Positions 35,040 through 47,499 of a stretch of DNA of 64,000 nucleotides are shown piece after piece. The position numbers and the translations under genes are program-made. How positions within the stretch are numbered: the first letter of the stretch is position 1; every line of letters begins with the position of its first letter. Source of the DNA: Capsicum annuum (lineage: Eukaryota > Streptophyta > Magnoliopsida > Solanales > Solanaceae); contig NC_061114.1 in assembly GCF_002878395.1 (NCBI RefSeq), forward strand, positions 144,390,339-144,454,338, in the 5' to 3' direction. The notes under the pieces are model-generated. The model was not told where the DNA came from. It saw only the letters and a list, made by a program, of their open reading frames with translations, and made no database searches.

Positions 35040-36080
35040 GATGGTATTCTACATTGTTAGGGTTACCTGTGTGTGCCAGGTGTAGATGACCTAAGACAAC
35101 AGATTCTTGCAGAAGTGAATGGTGCGTGTTACTCTATTCCTCTAGGGGACACTAAGATGTATCATGATTTATAGGAGATCAATTGGTGGAGTGGTATAGA
35201 GAGAGACATTCCAGAGTTTGTAGGTAAGTGATCAATATGTCAGCAGGTTAAGATCGAGCACCAGAGGCCTAGTAGGTCTATGCAGCAGTTCAGTTTCTCT
35301 ACTTAGAAGTAGGAGAAGGTGAACATAGATTTTATAATGGGTTTGCTTTATTCTTGTCGTCAGAATAATTTAGTTTGGGTTATTATAGATAGGATGCCCA
35401 AATCAGCTTATTTCCTACCAGTCTATACCTCTTTTTAAACCAAGGACTGTGCCAAACTCTATATGAGAGAGTTGGTCAGATTGCATGGAGTTTTGTTCTC
35501 AATTATGTCAGATAGAGGTACGCAGTTCACCTCTCATTTTTTAAAGGAATTTCAGAAGGGTATTGGTACCCAAGTTCACCTCAGTATGGCCTTTCACCAT
35601 CAGGCTGATGATCAAGTAGGAAGGACTATTTAGATATTAGAGGATATGCTGCGAGCGTGTGCAATAGACTTTAAAGGTAGTTGGGATGACCACTTGCCTT
35701 TGATTGAGTTTGCATATCACAACAACTATTATTCTAACATTCAAATGGTTCCATTTAAGGCACTCTATAGGTGGAGATGTAGGTCTCCTATTGGTTAGTT
35801 TAGAGTGGGAGAGGCCATAGTGGTAGGGCCTGACTTGATGTTTGACACCTTAGAGAAGGTTTAGTTGATTAAGGAAAGGCTTAAGGCAGCTCAGTGTTGA
35901 TAGAAATCATATGCAGATGTGCAGAGAAAGGATCTCAAGTTTGAGATTATTGATTATGTGTATTTGAATATCTCTCTTATGAAAGGAATGAAGAGGTTTG
36001 GTAAGAAGGGGAAGCTCAGTCCCCGATATGTCAGTCCTTACCAAATTCTCAGCCATTTAGGAAAGGTAGCTTACGAGCTT
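35040..36080 (+). pseudogene. Integrase of element A
   Basis: Zinc-binding end with 'ICQQVKIEHQRPSRSMQQF' near 35236, whose first Cys position is broken by a stop. The DDE core has the first Asp in 'VNIDFIMGL' (about 35322) and the second in 'SDRGTQFTSHF' (about 35509). In 'ADDQVGRTI' (about 35604) the third acidic residue has become Gly. '[20 protein letters not shown]' follows near 35707. The loss of the catalytic Glu, plus stops, makes it inactive. Confidence 0.85.
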
Positions 36081-36083
36081 TAG

Positions 36084-36355
36084 TTGCCTTTAGATTTAGC
36101 TTCAGTCCATATAGTATTCCATGTCTCCTTGCTAAAGAAATACATAGGTAACCTAATAGTTGTAGTCCCTATAGATGGTATAAACATTCAAAACAGCCTC
36201 TTTTATGAGGAGATTCAATTTGAAATCCTTGACTATCGATTTGCAGACTATGGAATAAAGAAATTCCTCTCATCAAAGTTATTTGGTAGAACCAGTCAGT
36301 TGAGGGAGATACTTGGAAAGCAGAGGTAGATATGCTGACCAAGTATCCTCACCTC
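36084..36355 (+). pseudogene. Chromodomain-like C-terminus of element A polyprotein
   Basis: After 'VHIVFHVSLLKKYIGNLIVV' comes 'EEIQFEILDYRF', then a frameshift near 36240. The continuation in another frame is 'NKEIPLIK' and 'KAEVDMLTKYPHLFS'. In B the same tail reads in one frame. The position after integrase and the V-x-x-I-L-D..W-x-N..TW pattern fit chromovirus chromodomains, which bind histone marks and steer integration; here that role is inferred. Confidence 0.7.
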
Positions 36356-36714
36356 TTCTCCGTAAACTCAATCTCAGCCCAAGGTAACAGTTTTTTCTTA
36401 AACTTACTAAGTTCCATGCTCAAATTTTCATTTATAGACTTGGTACTAGTTACTATTGCATATTCATTTATGTCTTCATATATTAGATATGCATGTTCAT
36501 CATAAGAAACTCTAATTATTAACAATCCCAGTCCTGCATTTTTGAATCATATTCAGCTATGTACTCATGCATCAAATATGTATATTCAGTATGAAATTTT
36601 AGTTTATCAGTAAATTCAATGATGAAATCATGCTTCAGTTATACATGTCTCGTATCTAAATTTAGTCTATCAGTATTCTCATCTTAGTCAGTCTTATTCG
36701 AAGATGAATGTTCC

Positions 36715-36728
36715 AAAGGGGGAGATAT
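36715..36728 (+). promoter_or_regulatory. Polypurine tract of element A
   Basis: caaagggggagata(t) immediately before the 3' LTR start at 36729; near-identical in B. Confidence 0.85.
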
Positions 36729-39172
36729 TGTAAGACCCCGCAAAATCCTAAGCTTGATTCAATTTTGTAGAAGTTAGTAAAGTGTCCCAGACTTAAAAAA
36801 ATTCAGCTAAGTGTTCATACTTAGAGTTATTTTAGTCTTCATAAGTTCGCAATACTTTTCCACGACACTTATGACCTTTAAATATCAATTTTTAGGTTAA
36901 TTCATGATCAGGAATGTTAGTATGTGTTCTCGGACAAGTTTTGGATCTTTCATACTTTGTTTAAGGAAAGTTTGTAAGGCCAAACTAGTGGATCAACGTG
37001 ATCTCAATGCACCACATCACCCATTACATCGATGAGTATACTTCCCCAACTCCCAGTGCAAATTGCAATGAGCTGATGCAATGCGTCGACCATAGAAATG
37101 GCCCCATCCATGCGACACGTCGGTCTGTATATCAATGGGCACATTTTTTTAGTAATTAAAATAGCATCTAGAGGGGTATTTGAGATATTTCCCCATTTTA
37201 AATTAGCCCCTAAAACACAAAATTCAGATCTCACAAAGCAAATTACACTCTTTTCTCTCAAAATAATTCAAGAACAAACCCTAGGGCTATCAACAAAAGA
37301 TTCTAATTCCAAGAATTTGAACCACCAATCTTAAAGAATTTAGGCATTAAGGTATGTCAAGTGTTCATCCAAGGGTTTCCTTCCACCCTTGGAGTTTAAG
37401 AAACCCTTTTTACTACAATTTCATGAGTTTGATGAATTTCATGGTTGGGTTTAAATTTGATCATTATTTCCATGTTAATGGAGTTCATAATCCATGATTC
37501 ATTGAAAGATTTGTATGAAATTGCTTATTATATGTGTTTGCATCATGAAAATGCATGGTAAAACCTTTGAATTGTGAATTTGGTATTTGAAATTATGATG
37601 CCGCTATGTTTTTTAGTAATGTGTGCATATACTATGCCCTTCAAGTATTTGGTGGATTGTTCATGTGAGTTGAATGGTTAAGTCCCATCATATTATCATG
37701 TATACAAGTTCCTGTCATGCAAGTGTTTGTGAAAATGCTTCAATATTATGTGTCAAGATTATGCTATGTATTATACACTATGCTATCGCATCCTGAGGGT
37801 ATTTAATACCCAAAAATCTAGTTGTTTACCTAGAGCTATAGTAGCTACAGAATAGGCTCGGCAGTATCATGATCAATAGTTTAGTAATCAATTCAGAACC
37901 AAGTAGAGTTGAGTCAATTAACAGAATTTAGTAGAATTCCATCAGTTAGCGTATTCTAGAGAAATCAGTTCAGTTTAGTCAGACAGTATGAATCAACAAT
38001 AGATCCGTCCAGCCTAGCATACTTTAGAATTCAGTCCAGTGTCCATTAATTTGAGAGTTGAATTTATCACTGAGTGAAGCTAAGGATGGGGACTCACCTT
38101 CTAGTAGAGGATATGATACTTAGAAGTAGTCCTTGTGTCCCAGAACTACATAGCTAGCATAGCTTGAGATATTAACCTACCAATCGAGGGTTGATGAGGT
38201 GTCCTACCTACCAATTGAGGGTACCACCACTCTCATTCAGACCCCCTTCCAGATAAGGGTGACTAAACTTATCTTTACCCGTGGTATGATACTGACACCC
38301 TTCCAACTAGGATTACAATTTAGACCCTAATTCATTAAAAAAGGGCATATTGACTAGATGATTACCCTCCACAGTCCCAGTTTTAGTCTTCAATATAGCA
38401 CTCAATTCAGTGCTACAAAGATCAGGACTGTCACACGCAGTCATGAAGTTTAGTATGGAGCTCAAAATAGTTCCCCTGAATTAGGACTATCAGATACAGT
38501 CACTTAGTTGACAGTAATACATTATCAATAAACTCAGATATTAGCAAACCAGTAATTAGAAATACAGTATCCAGTATTACCATGCCCTCAGTTACAGTTT
38601 ATATATTTCATGCATGTATTCTCATTTAATTATACTAATGTTATTCAGTTAGTATTATTTATGCATATGAACCCATGCATCTCAGCCTACCTAACTTAGC
38701 ATACCAACATATTCAAAGTACTCACGCATACCTTTTTTTTCCCTATGATGTTTTATATCATAGGTTAAGATGTACGGGCTCTGGATCATACTTAGCAGCC
38801 TGATCCATCAGCAGCTGACTAGTGGTGAGTACTCATTGTTCGAGGATAGATTTGTTATTCCAGTATTTTAGTACTTATTTTATTTTAGTAAGAAGAGTTA
38901 GTTGGGGATTTGTCCCCTAAACTCCCTGTTCAGACAATAGAGGCTTTTCAGACATAGAGTATATATAGATAGATATTTAGTTTTGGTATTTATTTACTGT
39001 ACTCTGTATTTATTTACCACTTTGAACCTTATAGAAAGTTTTCACCTAATTTCTGCATAATTACAGTATTGTTATTCACTTAATGCAGCAGGTAGCAGTC
39101 ATAGGTTAGCCTGTGGTCCTTCGAGATTATGAGCACTATGTAGTGCCCAAGGTACAGACTCGGGGTGATATA
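36729..39172 (+). repeat. 3' LTR of element A
   Basis: Starts tgtaagaccccgc, ends ..cggggtgatata (cf. ..cagggcattaca in the 5' LTR), so its terminal bases are eroded. It lacks about 35 bases present in the 5' LTR near 30150-30185. The short frames at 37004-37334 are LTR sequence. Confidence 0.9.
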
Positions 39173-40720
39173 ATATATCTTAATAATGTATGAACTAGAT
39201 ATCTAATAGAAATTTGTGGATCAGTATGTATTTGTTCATATATTTCTTTGAGAGGCAATAGGATGTCTTTAGGAAATTTCCCTTATTTTTCCTTATCATG
39301 CTGATTTTCTTCATACCTTATTTTTTAAGTCATATTTCACTCTTTTATTTGTTGATGGTAATGACTAGATCTTATGAAGGTAGAGATACTGAGCTTTCAT
39401 TTAAGAAAAAAGCATAGTCTAGACGGCTAGTTGTGAGTCATGGATTAGCTCGAGATAGATGACAAGCACATGGATCTACTCCATCTAGAGTAGTGTAGGG
39501 GACTTTTCCTTGAGCGAAGTTTTTAGCATGTTATGGGTATGTTTCCCACTAAATTCCATTATTTTTTATCTACCCCAGTCTTAGAGGGATTGTTGGTTTG
39601 CTTGTTGACCCATTTAGATGTTCTCCTATGTGTGCACCTTCTGTTACCCCATCTCCAAGTATAGTACCTCAATTTTTGCTCGAGTCACCTTACTATCTTT
39701 TATTAACCCTGAGTATGGATCCTCTAGTAGTACCTACTTCTTTCTTTGGTACTCCATAGAGTCCCGGTGTTAATCCTTCTTCAACACTAATATTTGATTA
39801 TTGTATTATGAGGTCAGGAGTTTAACCCTCATTTGCGTTGCTTCATTAGGTAGGATTTCAGTCTGCCAAATTCACCATGCCTCCTCTTATTGCAAGTACA
39901 GTTATTTGTTCTATGGTTCAAAGAAGTTTGAGAGGTTTAATTATTTAGACCCTTTAGGTTCAGTGGTTCTATAGGTGAGGATGCCTATGTATTTTTGATT
40001 GACTATCCTAAGAAATCACATAACCTGGTTTCCTTAAGTTAGACGGTGTTTTTCATACTACATAGCAGTTGGGAGGTATCGCTAGAGATTGGTGGTGGTC
40101 ACTTATTTGTTGTAGGCCTCTTAATTCTCATGAGATGACTTGAGATTAGTTTGTTAAGGAATATTTAGAGAGGTTCATAACTTACACTATGAGGGATTAG
40201 ATGAGAGGTGAGTTTGATCACCTATAGTAGGGCTCTATATCTATCACAGAGTATAAGGCAGGCTTACATTCCTTGTTTACATGTCCTATGCTAGCCTTAC
40301 TACTGAATCTTAGAAGATACAGAAGTTTGTAAAGGGGTTAGATATTTCTCTTCAATCAGCTATGAGTCAGATGGTTGTGTATGAACCATGTTTTCAAAGT
40401 ATAGCAGATCATGCTAAGATGACTGATGGTATTCTTTGAGCATCTCAGTAAGGCTCCAAGATGGTGTGCCTTATGGGAGAGCTTAGAGGTCATACTTCTT
40501 AATGTAGTTATTTTAGAGATTTTTGTGGGTATCATGGCAGACCAATGTAGGGCAGCATTATAGAGTCTCTCTATTGGGTATTCCAGTTTAGCAAGTGTAT
40601 GTAGCCATGCTAGTCTATTTGTACCTCTTCCTATTTAATCAAGACATAGATTTTATTGCGTGTGTGATGAAACTGGATATTTTTCCATAGACTTCCATGT
40701 GTGTGTGTTCAAAGCTACTT
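39173..40720 (+). pseudogene. Leader and gag of element D
   Basis: A leader (39173-39370) with 'tatctaatagaaat' like H, then a broken gag. Readable pieces are 'KKFERFNYLDP' (39925), 'GEDAYVFLIDYPKKSHN' (39974), 'FVKEYLERFITYTM' (40148) and 'ITEYKAGLHSL' (40236). The knuckle near 40657 reads 'YCVCDETGYFSIDFHVC': one Cys pair is partly kept, the His is replaced by Tyr and the last Cys by Phe. An Arg/Gly-rich stretch follows (40730-40800). It is the same gag type as H. Confidence 0.75.
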
Positions 40721-40783
40721 CTATTTTAGCTATGAGAGGTAGGGGTTCTACCAGAGGCATATGGGGTAGATTTAGTAGAGCCT

Positions 40784-41238
40784 GTGGTGTTGGTCGTAGG
40801 GTTATTCAGCCAGTCGATAGTTGTTATCATAGGTATCATCCCTGTTAGTTATAGATTTTTATCTATTTTATTTGATCTGAGATTGACTTTTATCTATGTA
40901 TGTACAAATTTTGCTTCGATTTTGATTCTGCTAGTAAGCCTATTGCCATTTATTTTAGTGTATCTACCCCTGTAGAAGATTCTTTAGTGGTGGATCAGGC
41001 ATATCGATCTTGTATTGGGACTTTTGTTGGGTATAAGACTTGGGTAGATTTGCTAGTCTTAGATATGGTTGACTTTAATGTTATTTTGGGGATGGATTTA
41101 TTAGATCCTTACCATATTGTCCTTGATTTTTATGGTAAGATCATGACTATAGATTTGCCGAGTATGCTAAGGATAGCTTGGTTGAGAGGGGATTTTTTTT
41201 CCTACCTGTCTCAGATTTATTATACTATAGTTGCTTAA
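40784..41238 (+). pseudogene. Protease of element D
   Basis: The active-site region near 40850 reads 'ILFDLRLTFIYVCTNFA', keeping the Asp and Thr of D-x-x-x-T but not the Gly. A frameshift follows near 40920, then a well-kept stretch 40930-41238: 'VSTPVEDSLVVDQAYRSC', 'VDLLVLDMVDFNVILGMDLL', 'SPYH'-like 'DPYHIVLDF'. This is standard gypsy protease up to the linker. Confidence 0.85.
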
Positions 41239-41245
41239 CCTTATG

Positions 41246-42285
41246 GCTTTACCTCTCTCTTTGGATTCTATTTTGGTAGTTCATGAGTTCATGGATATGT
41301 TTCCTATGGATTTGCCTGATGTGCCTCCAAATCCTAATTCTTACTTTGCCGTTGATGTTGAGTCGGGCACCAAGCCCATCTCTATTCTTTCGAATAAGCT
41401 AGCCCCAATTGAGTCAAAGAAATTAAAGGATTATTTGTAGGAGTTGTTGTATTAGGGATTTATCTGACCTAGTGTATCACCTTGGGGTATGCCTATATTT
41501 TTTGTAATGTAGAAGGATGGGTCAATGCAGATGTGTAATGATTATCCTTAGTTGAACAAGGTGAAAGATAAGAACAAGTACCCTCTTCCTTATATTGAAG
41601 TTTTGGTCGATCAGTTTTAGGATTCTTTGCTGTTTTAAAAAATAGATTTTAGATCTGGGTATCTCCAGTTGAGGATTAGACCCTCAAACAACTTCTAAGA
41701 CAAGATACAGTCATTATGAATTCTTGGTCATGTCCTTTGGGTTAACCAATTCCCTATCCACATTCATTGAGTTGATGAACTAGGTATTTTTACCATATCT
41801 CCACTTCTTTGTTGTTATATTTATAGATGATATCTTGATTTACTCAAAGAGTGATGTGGATTATAAGGAGCATTGGAGGATTGTGCATCAAAGACTGAGG
41901 GATGAAATATTGTATTCTATGTCCTCAAAGTTGGTGTTTTGGTTGGAGTTTGTCTCTTTCTTTGACCACGCGGTGATTGAAAATGGTATTATGGTTGATC
42001 CAAAAAAGATTATAGTGGGTCGTAATTGAGTTGTGCCTACTTCACCCATTGAGATTTGGTGTTTCATTTACTTTGTAGGCTACTAGCTGCATTTTGTTTA
42101 GGGTTTCATCTATTACAGCTCCGTTGACAAAGTTGACTTAGAAAAAGATTGTTTTTTAGAGGTCTGATTCTTATGAGGTGAGTTTCCAAAAGCTCAAGGA
42201 TTTGTTGACATCTGTCCCTATTTTGACTCAGCCCAAGGACGACATATGTTTTACTGTGTCTTATGATGCTTCAAGTGTAGGGTTA
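41246..42285 (+). pseudogene. RT and RNase H start of element D, cut by E
   Basis: 'VHEFMDMFPMDLPDVPP' (41279) opens the RT. 'PSVSPWGMPIFF' (41471), 'NKYPLPYIEVLVDQF' (41575) and '[13 protein letters not shown]' (41640) follow. The catalytic FIDD is at 41820-41831 in 'FIDDILIYSKSDVDYKEHW'. 'FTVSYDASSVGL' near 42250-42284 is the RNase H start, where coding ends abruptly at the LTR of E. Multiple stops and frameshifts. Confidence 0.85.
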
Positions 42286-43723
42286 GTAACACCTCGAATT
42301 TTAGTCCTAAAAAATTTCTTTACCTATGGTCGTACTGCCTAGATTATGACTCTCCTTATGATTCATAGGGTGTCATTACATGTCGTAGGACTTAATTTAT
42401 AGCCTGACCTGTATGGATTAGCCAAGTTTCTATTATGATTACAATTGGCTCCTAACAACTCATAAAGACTCTTTACAACTCGTATAGTCCTATTCGTAGT
42501 CTTACCAGTGTGATGCCTAAATATTTTGTCTTGCCTACAATTTGACCAAATTAGACATAATGTTTGAGTAAGAGTCATATGGTACGGCTCATATCCAGAC
42601 CAGTGTAGGTTCCCATTGAAGCCATCAAAACTACGACTAGAGGACACGAATCATAAGGTGACCCTACGAGTCGTAAGGTCATCCATAATGATTGGGCAAT
42701 AATTTTTTAGTATTTCATTAAGGGTACTTTGTATATTTCTATCTTCCCTAATCATAAAAAATGAATTAAAACCTATTTAGGGTATCATTATCACTCTAAA
42801 ATAAATTAAAATAACTTGTCAACCTCGCTCAAATCCCCAAGGTCAATAACACTTAGTGTTTCCAAAAAGTTGGTCAATTAGAGCTATCAAGGGTGATTTT
42901 GCTCTATATTTGTGATACTTTCAACCATGTTACCCTACCCCAAATCTTATTTTCTTAAAATCATGTGTTTTAAATGGTTTAATTATATGGATTTGAATTT
43001 GCATTTTGAAATGGGTTGAGAGTTTTGGAATGGATGATTCTTGAATCGTTTTTATTTGTTTTTTCATGAGTTCTTCAGGCTTTGAATTGAATATTTTTGA
43101 ATTAATGGGTTGCATTGGTCTGGGAATTAGAATAGGGGTCGAGATATTCCCCTAAATTGTTTTTATAGACCTAGAATTTGTTTTGAATTTTTGTGTTCAC
43201 TCAATCCACTTGTGTAAATGGCTTTTAATTGTGGAATTGTCTCATAGTTCAACTTACACACCTATACTATGGTATTGTATAAATAGTTAAACAATGAACA
43301 TGGATTTCAAAGTCCTTATTGGCTTTTGATTTAATGAATAAAGGTGGTCGAGTAATTCGCCTAATTTGATTTGATAAATTAAATAAAGTCGACATATTCC
43401 TCCAATTTGATTTAATGAACAAAAGTGGGTCGAGGCATACCAATTATATAATAGAATTGTAATGGCATGATTATGATCTTGTAAGATAAATGGTTTGATG
43501 ATACCATGGTGTACCTTAATGTAATATTCCTTGATAATGACTAGGTCATGTGAAATTTATTTTAATTGGGCTTAATGAGGGTTATGTAGCTAAGCCATGA
43601 GGTGTGGTATCGAATTATTTATACTTGAAATTATGTTTGTCGAGTAAGGTTTGGTCTTAATTACCATGTGCATAGTTCACACCATTGATTTTTTTCGTAA
43701 CTAGGATTGACGTGGGTCGAGGC
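42286..43723 (+). repeat. 5' LTR of E, left piece
   Basis: Begins agtaacacctcgaattttag (canonical TGTAACACC, first base changed), inside D RNase H. U3 words such as cctacgagtcgtaaggtc lie at 42480-42690. The break at 43723 falls in 'ggtcgagg', the same place as 'ggtcggggtattccctgg' in the copy at 1261-1278. Confidence 0.8.
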
Positions 43724-46082
43724 TGTAAGACCCTGCTAAATCCTAAGCTCGACTCAGCCTTTTAAGCTTTCTAAGGGGACCCAGACTTAGAATATTCTAG
43801 CTAAGTATTCATACTTAGTGTTATTTTAGCCTTCGAAGGTTGGAAGTCTTATTTCACGACCTTTACATCCATTAAATGTTCATATTTGAGTTAATTCATG
43901 ATCGAGAATGTCAATAAGTGTTTCCAGACAAGCTTTGGATTTTTTGGAACTCGTTTAGATCATGTTCGAATGACCAAAATAGTGAGTCAACGCAATCTTG
44001 ATGCGTCGTACCGTCCATCGCATTGACAAATAATTTTTCCCTCATCTTAGTGCAATTTCTAGTGAATCGATGGTGACTCAAAGCGGTGCGTCGACCTATG
44101 CATCAATGATTCAATTTTTCAGTAATTCTAAAGATGCATCCTCAAGGTTAATTTAGTCTTTTTCCCACGCCCTTCGCCCCCATAACACAAAATTTAGCCC
44201 TCTTTTTGCAAAATATAAACATTCTTGCATAAATTTCACAAGAACAAAAATCCTAGGTGAATTAAATTCAAATTCAAGGCTCAAGATTCCACCGTTAATT
44301 TTAAAGAATTCACCAACTAAGGTATGTGAAGTGTTCATCCAGGGGTTCCTTCCACAATTGGAGTCCAAGAAACTCTTTTAAAGCTCATATGGAGTGATTT
44401 CATGATTCCTAAGATTTGAATTAAAGTGTATTCATGATTATTACTTAATTGGGTTGCTATTTCATAATTTATTACAAGATTCATGTAGAGTTAATTGATA
44501 TGTGCTTTATCATGTGAATTCATGTTGAAACTCTTGGAATTATGTAATTGGAATTGAATCTCGATGCCTATATGTTGTTTTAGTATTATGTGTATATACT
44601 ATGCCCCATAAGTGTTTGATGAATTGCTTATGTGAGTGAAATAGGGAAATTATATCATGTTAGTATGTATGCAAGTTTATGTCATGCAAGTGTTTTCTTG
44701 AATGCCCAAATGAATGAATAATGACTAAATAGTTATTACCACGTCTTAAGATTATGACATTTCTTTTAATTTTATGCTATCGAGTCCTGGGGGTATTTAA
44801 TACCCAACAATTTAACTGCTTGTCTAGAGCCATGGTCATTCACAGAGTAGAATCTATCATGTCTCAATCAGTAGAATTCAGTCAGTTACAGAACATAGGA
44901 AAACTCAGTAAACTCAAAATCAGTCCAATTCAGTTCAGTAAAAAAATCTGTTTAGTTCAGTTATACAGTACGATTAATTACAGTTCAGTCCAGCCTAGTA
45001 CAATTTAGAATTCAGTATAGTGTCTATTTTGTTGGGAGTAGGATTCAACACCGAGTGAACCCAAGGATAGGGATTCACCTGCCAATGGAGGGTGAAATTC
45101 TTAGAAGTTGTCCTTGAATTCTAGAACTACGTAGCTAGTGTAGGTTGAGACATCAACCTATCAGTTGAGGGTTAATGAGGTGATCTATCTGCCAGTTAAG
45201 GGTACCACCATTCTCATTCAAAGTACCTGCCAGATGAGGGTGACTCAACCTTTTCCTTACCCGTGGTACGGTATTGACACCCTTCCAATTGTGGTTACAG
45301 GTTAGACCCTAAATCAGTTAGAGAAGGGGCATGTAGGTTAGATGATTATTTTCCACAGTCTCAATTTTAGATTCAGTCTCAATATGGAACTCAGTTCAGT
45401 TCTGCAGATTCAGGACTATAAGACATAGTCATTCCCCTTAGTACAGGACTCAGTATTGTTCCACATAATCAAGGTTGTCACATACAGTCATTCAGTTATC
45501 AGTAGTTTAGTATTAGTGTTATTTCAATCTTAATACTATTTACATATTCATGCATGTACTCTTATTCAGTCATACTCATGATATTCAATTAGATTTATTC
45601 ATGCATAAGAACACCTCACTGAGCATACTAGTACATTTCAAGTACTGACGCATGCTTTTCTTTTGCGCTATGATTTCTTGAATTAGCAGTTTAGATGCTC
45701 ATCATATATAGTTAGTGGTGAGTCCTCATAGTTCAAGGATATGATTATTTTTTTCAGAATTTTAGTTCATTTTCAATTGTCAGAATTAGTTAGGGACTTG
45801 TCCCATCAACTCCACAGTTTAGACAGTTTAGAGGCCTTTCAGACTAGAGTATTTTCATACAGTTGTTCAGTTTTCAGTATTGATGTTCAGTTTTGGTATT
45901 GTGATAGCATATTCAGTATTATTTATAGTATTGAACCTTATGGCCAGTTTTTCGTCTATTTTCCACATATTTACCATATTATTATTCAATAATTACGGTA
46001 GGTACCAGTCATGGGTTAGATTGTCGTCCTTTGGGATTATAAGAAACGTGTAGCATTTGGGGTATAGACTCGATGTATTACA
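43724..46082 (+). repeat. 5' LTR of element B
   Basis: Starts tgtaagaccctgc, ends ..gatgtattaca. It pairs with 50546-52983 and is homologous to the A LTRs, including the 17-bp phrase array at 45077-45290. Confidence 0.9.
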
Positions 46083-46086
46083 AACT

Positions 46087-46099
46087 TGGTATCAGAGGC
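46087..46099 (+). promoter_or_regulatory. Primer binding site of element B
   Basis: tggtatcagaggc, identical to the initiator tRNA-Met complement over the first 11 bases; 4 bases behind the LTR. Confidence 0.9.
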
Positions 46100-46303
46100 T
46101 AAGATTCAACAGAGTCCTAGAAAGTATAAAAACCATATCTACTAGAGTCTTATGCATGGGTGTGTTGTGCACCATACTTATGGACAGGAGGCTATGAAAT
46201 GTTTTAGGAAATGTTTCCTTTCTTTCAGTATTCATGTCATATGAGTGAGTATGATCTCCTGTTAAACTCTCAGTCTAAACCTGTCTCTTCCACTTATAGA
46301 AAA

Positions 46304-47490
46304 ATGCCTCCAAAGTGGACTAAGGGAAGAGAAACAGGAGACCAGCCAGAACCCCAGCCCATCCAGCTAGATCTACTGGACGAACACGTCTCTCGAGTTC
46401 AGAGCAGCCTTCACCACCCTAGCTCATTCTGTGGTATCCCAGAATGAATGCCCAGCTATTGTTCTAGCCAACCCTATGGCCAATACTACTTCTGCTAGGA
46501 TTCAAGACATCACCCGAATGAACCCCTATCTTTTATTAGGTCTAAGTCATATGACGAGACTCAAGAATTTCTTGATCAGGTGTAGAAAGTTACTAATATT
46601 ATGGGGGTGACCGCAGTTGAGAGGGCTGAGTTTGCTACATATCACTTATTGGATATGACTCACTCATGGCTTAAATAGTGAAAAGAAAAGAGGGTCGTAG
46701 ATACACGGCCCATAGAGTGGGAGGAGTTTGCCACTACTTTTCTGGATAGGTTTTTCCCTCTGGAGTTAAGGGAAGCTAAGGTTCTAGATTTTATAATTCT
46801 GAAGCAGGGCAATAAGATAGTGAAACAGTATTCTCTCAAGTTTACTCAATTAGCTAGATATGCTCCTTATGTGGTGGCAGACAGCAGATCCCGAATAAGT
46901 AAGTTTGTATGAGGGGTGCCGAGAAGCATGATCAAGAAGTATAGGACTACAATGCTTATTAAGGAGATGGACATATCCAGGCTCATGGTCCTGCTCAGCA
47001 GATAGAGAAGGCCAAGAATAAATAGAAGGAGAGGGAGAAAAAAAGAGCAAAAATAGGTAGTTTCAACTTCGCTCAGCCTAAGTCAGAGGGGGAAATCATT
47101 CTTATTTCTGCCAAAATTCCTTAGTCCTAGTTCCATCATCAGCTAGCGCTCCTGTGCCAAAATTTAGAGACGGCAATAAGGATAGGGCGCCAGGCCCTAA
47201 ACCCCACGACAGTGTTAGAAGTGCCTGAACCAATCCCCTTTGTCAGAAGTATGGCAGAAACCACTAGGGTATCTGTAGAGCAGGTAGTGATGTGTGTTTC
47301 AGGTGTGGCAATCCAGGCCACAGAGTTAGAGATTGTCCCCAGTCTGGTTCTCAAGGTCAGAATAGCCATCCCCAGCTTAGTTCGGTTGCCTGAATCAGTA
47401 GGATGCTGCTTCCAGTGCTACCAGTGGGCACCACCTAAACAGACTCTATGTTTTTTAGTCTCGATAGGATTAGGAAAGTTCTCCTGATGT
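46304..47490 (+). pseudogene. gag of element B
   Basis: ATG at 46304 (MPPKWTKGRETGDQPEPQ); the frame shifts near 46395 and continues as 'EFRAAFTTLAHSVV', 'ARIQDITRMNP'. TAG at 46583 (shared with A at 32102) replaces a Gln. Capsid phrases follow, 'KQYSLKFTQLARYAPYVV' near 46824. The zinc knuckle 47295-47336 is intact as CFRCGNPGHRVRDC (C-x2-C-x4-H-x4-C), unlike A. The gene is otherwise broken. Gag would package the RNA. Confidence 0.85.
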
Positions 47491-47499
47491 GGTCACTAG

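Larger units (their letters stand above)
29129..39172 (+). mobile_element. Element A: full-length dead gypsy chromovirus
   Basis: Complete layout: 5' LTR 29129-31594, primer site, gag, protease, RT, RNase H, integrase, chromodomain-like tail, polypurine tract, 3' LTR 36729-39172. Domain order (integrase last) shows Ty3/gypsy; the C-terminal tail suggests a Tekay/Del-type chromovirus. The two LTRs differ by roughly 10-15% over the first 200 bases by eye, so the insertion is old. Flanks are tcata and atata, only 3 of 5 matching, so the target duplication is eroded or a border is off by a base or two. It sits in element D, about 60 bases behind D's primer site. Confidence 0.9.
26872..42285 (+). 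mobile_element. Element D (outer host, gypsy), interrupted by A
   Basis: LTR at 26872-29054, primer site at 29058-29069 (tagcataagagt), interior resuming at 39173 after A, and gag-pol running to 42285. Continuity across A is supported by comparison with H: 'ctagatatctaatagaaat' at 39190 matches 'caagatgtctaatagaaac' at 6515, the same distance behind the primer site. At 42285 the RNase H start ('SYDASSVGL') is cut by the LTR of E. The rest of RNase H, integrase and the 3' LTR lie outside the window or are lost. Confidence 0.75.
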
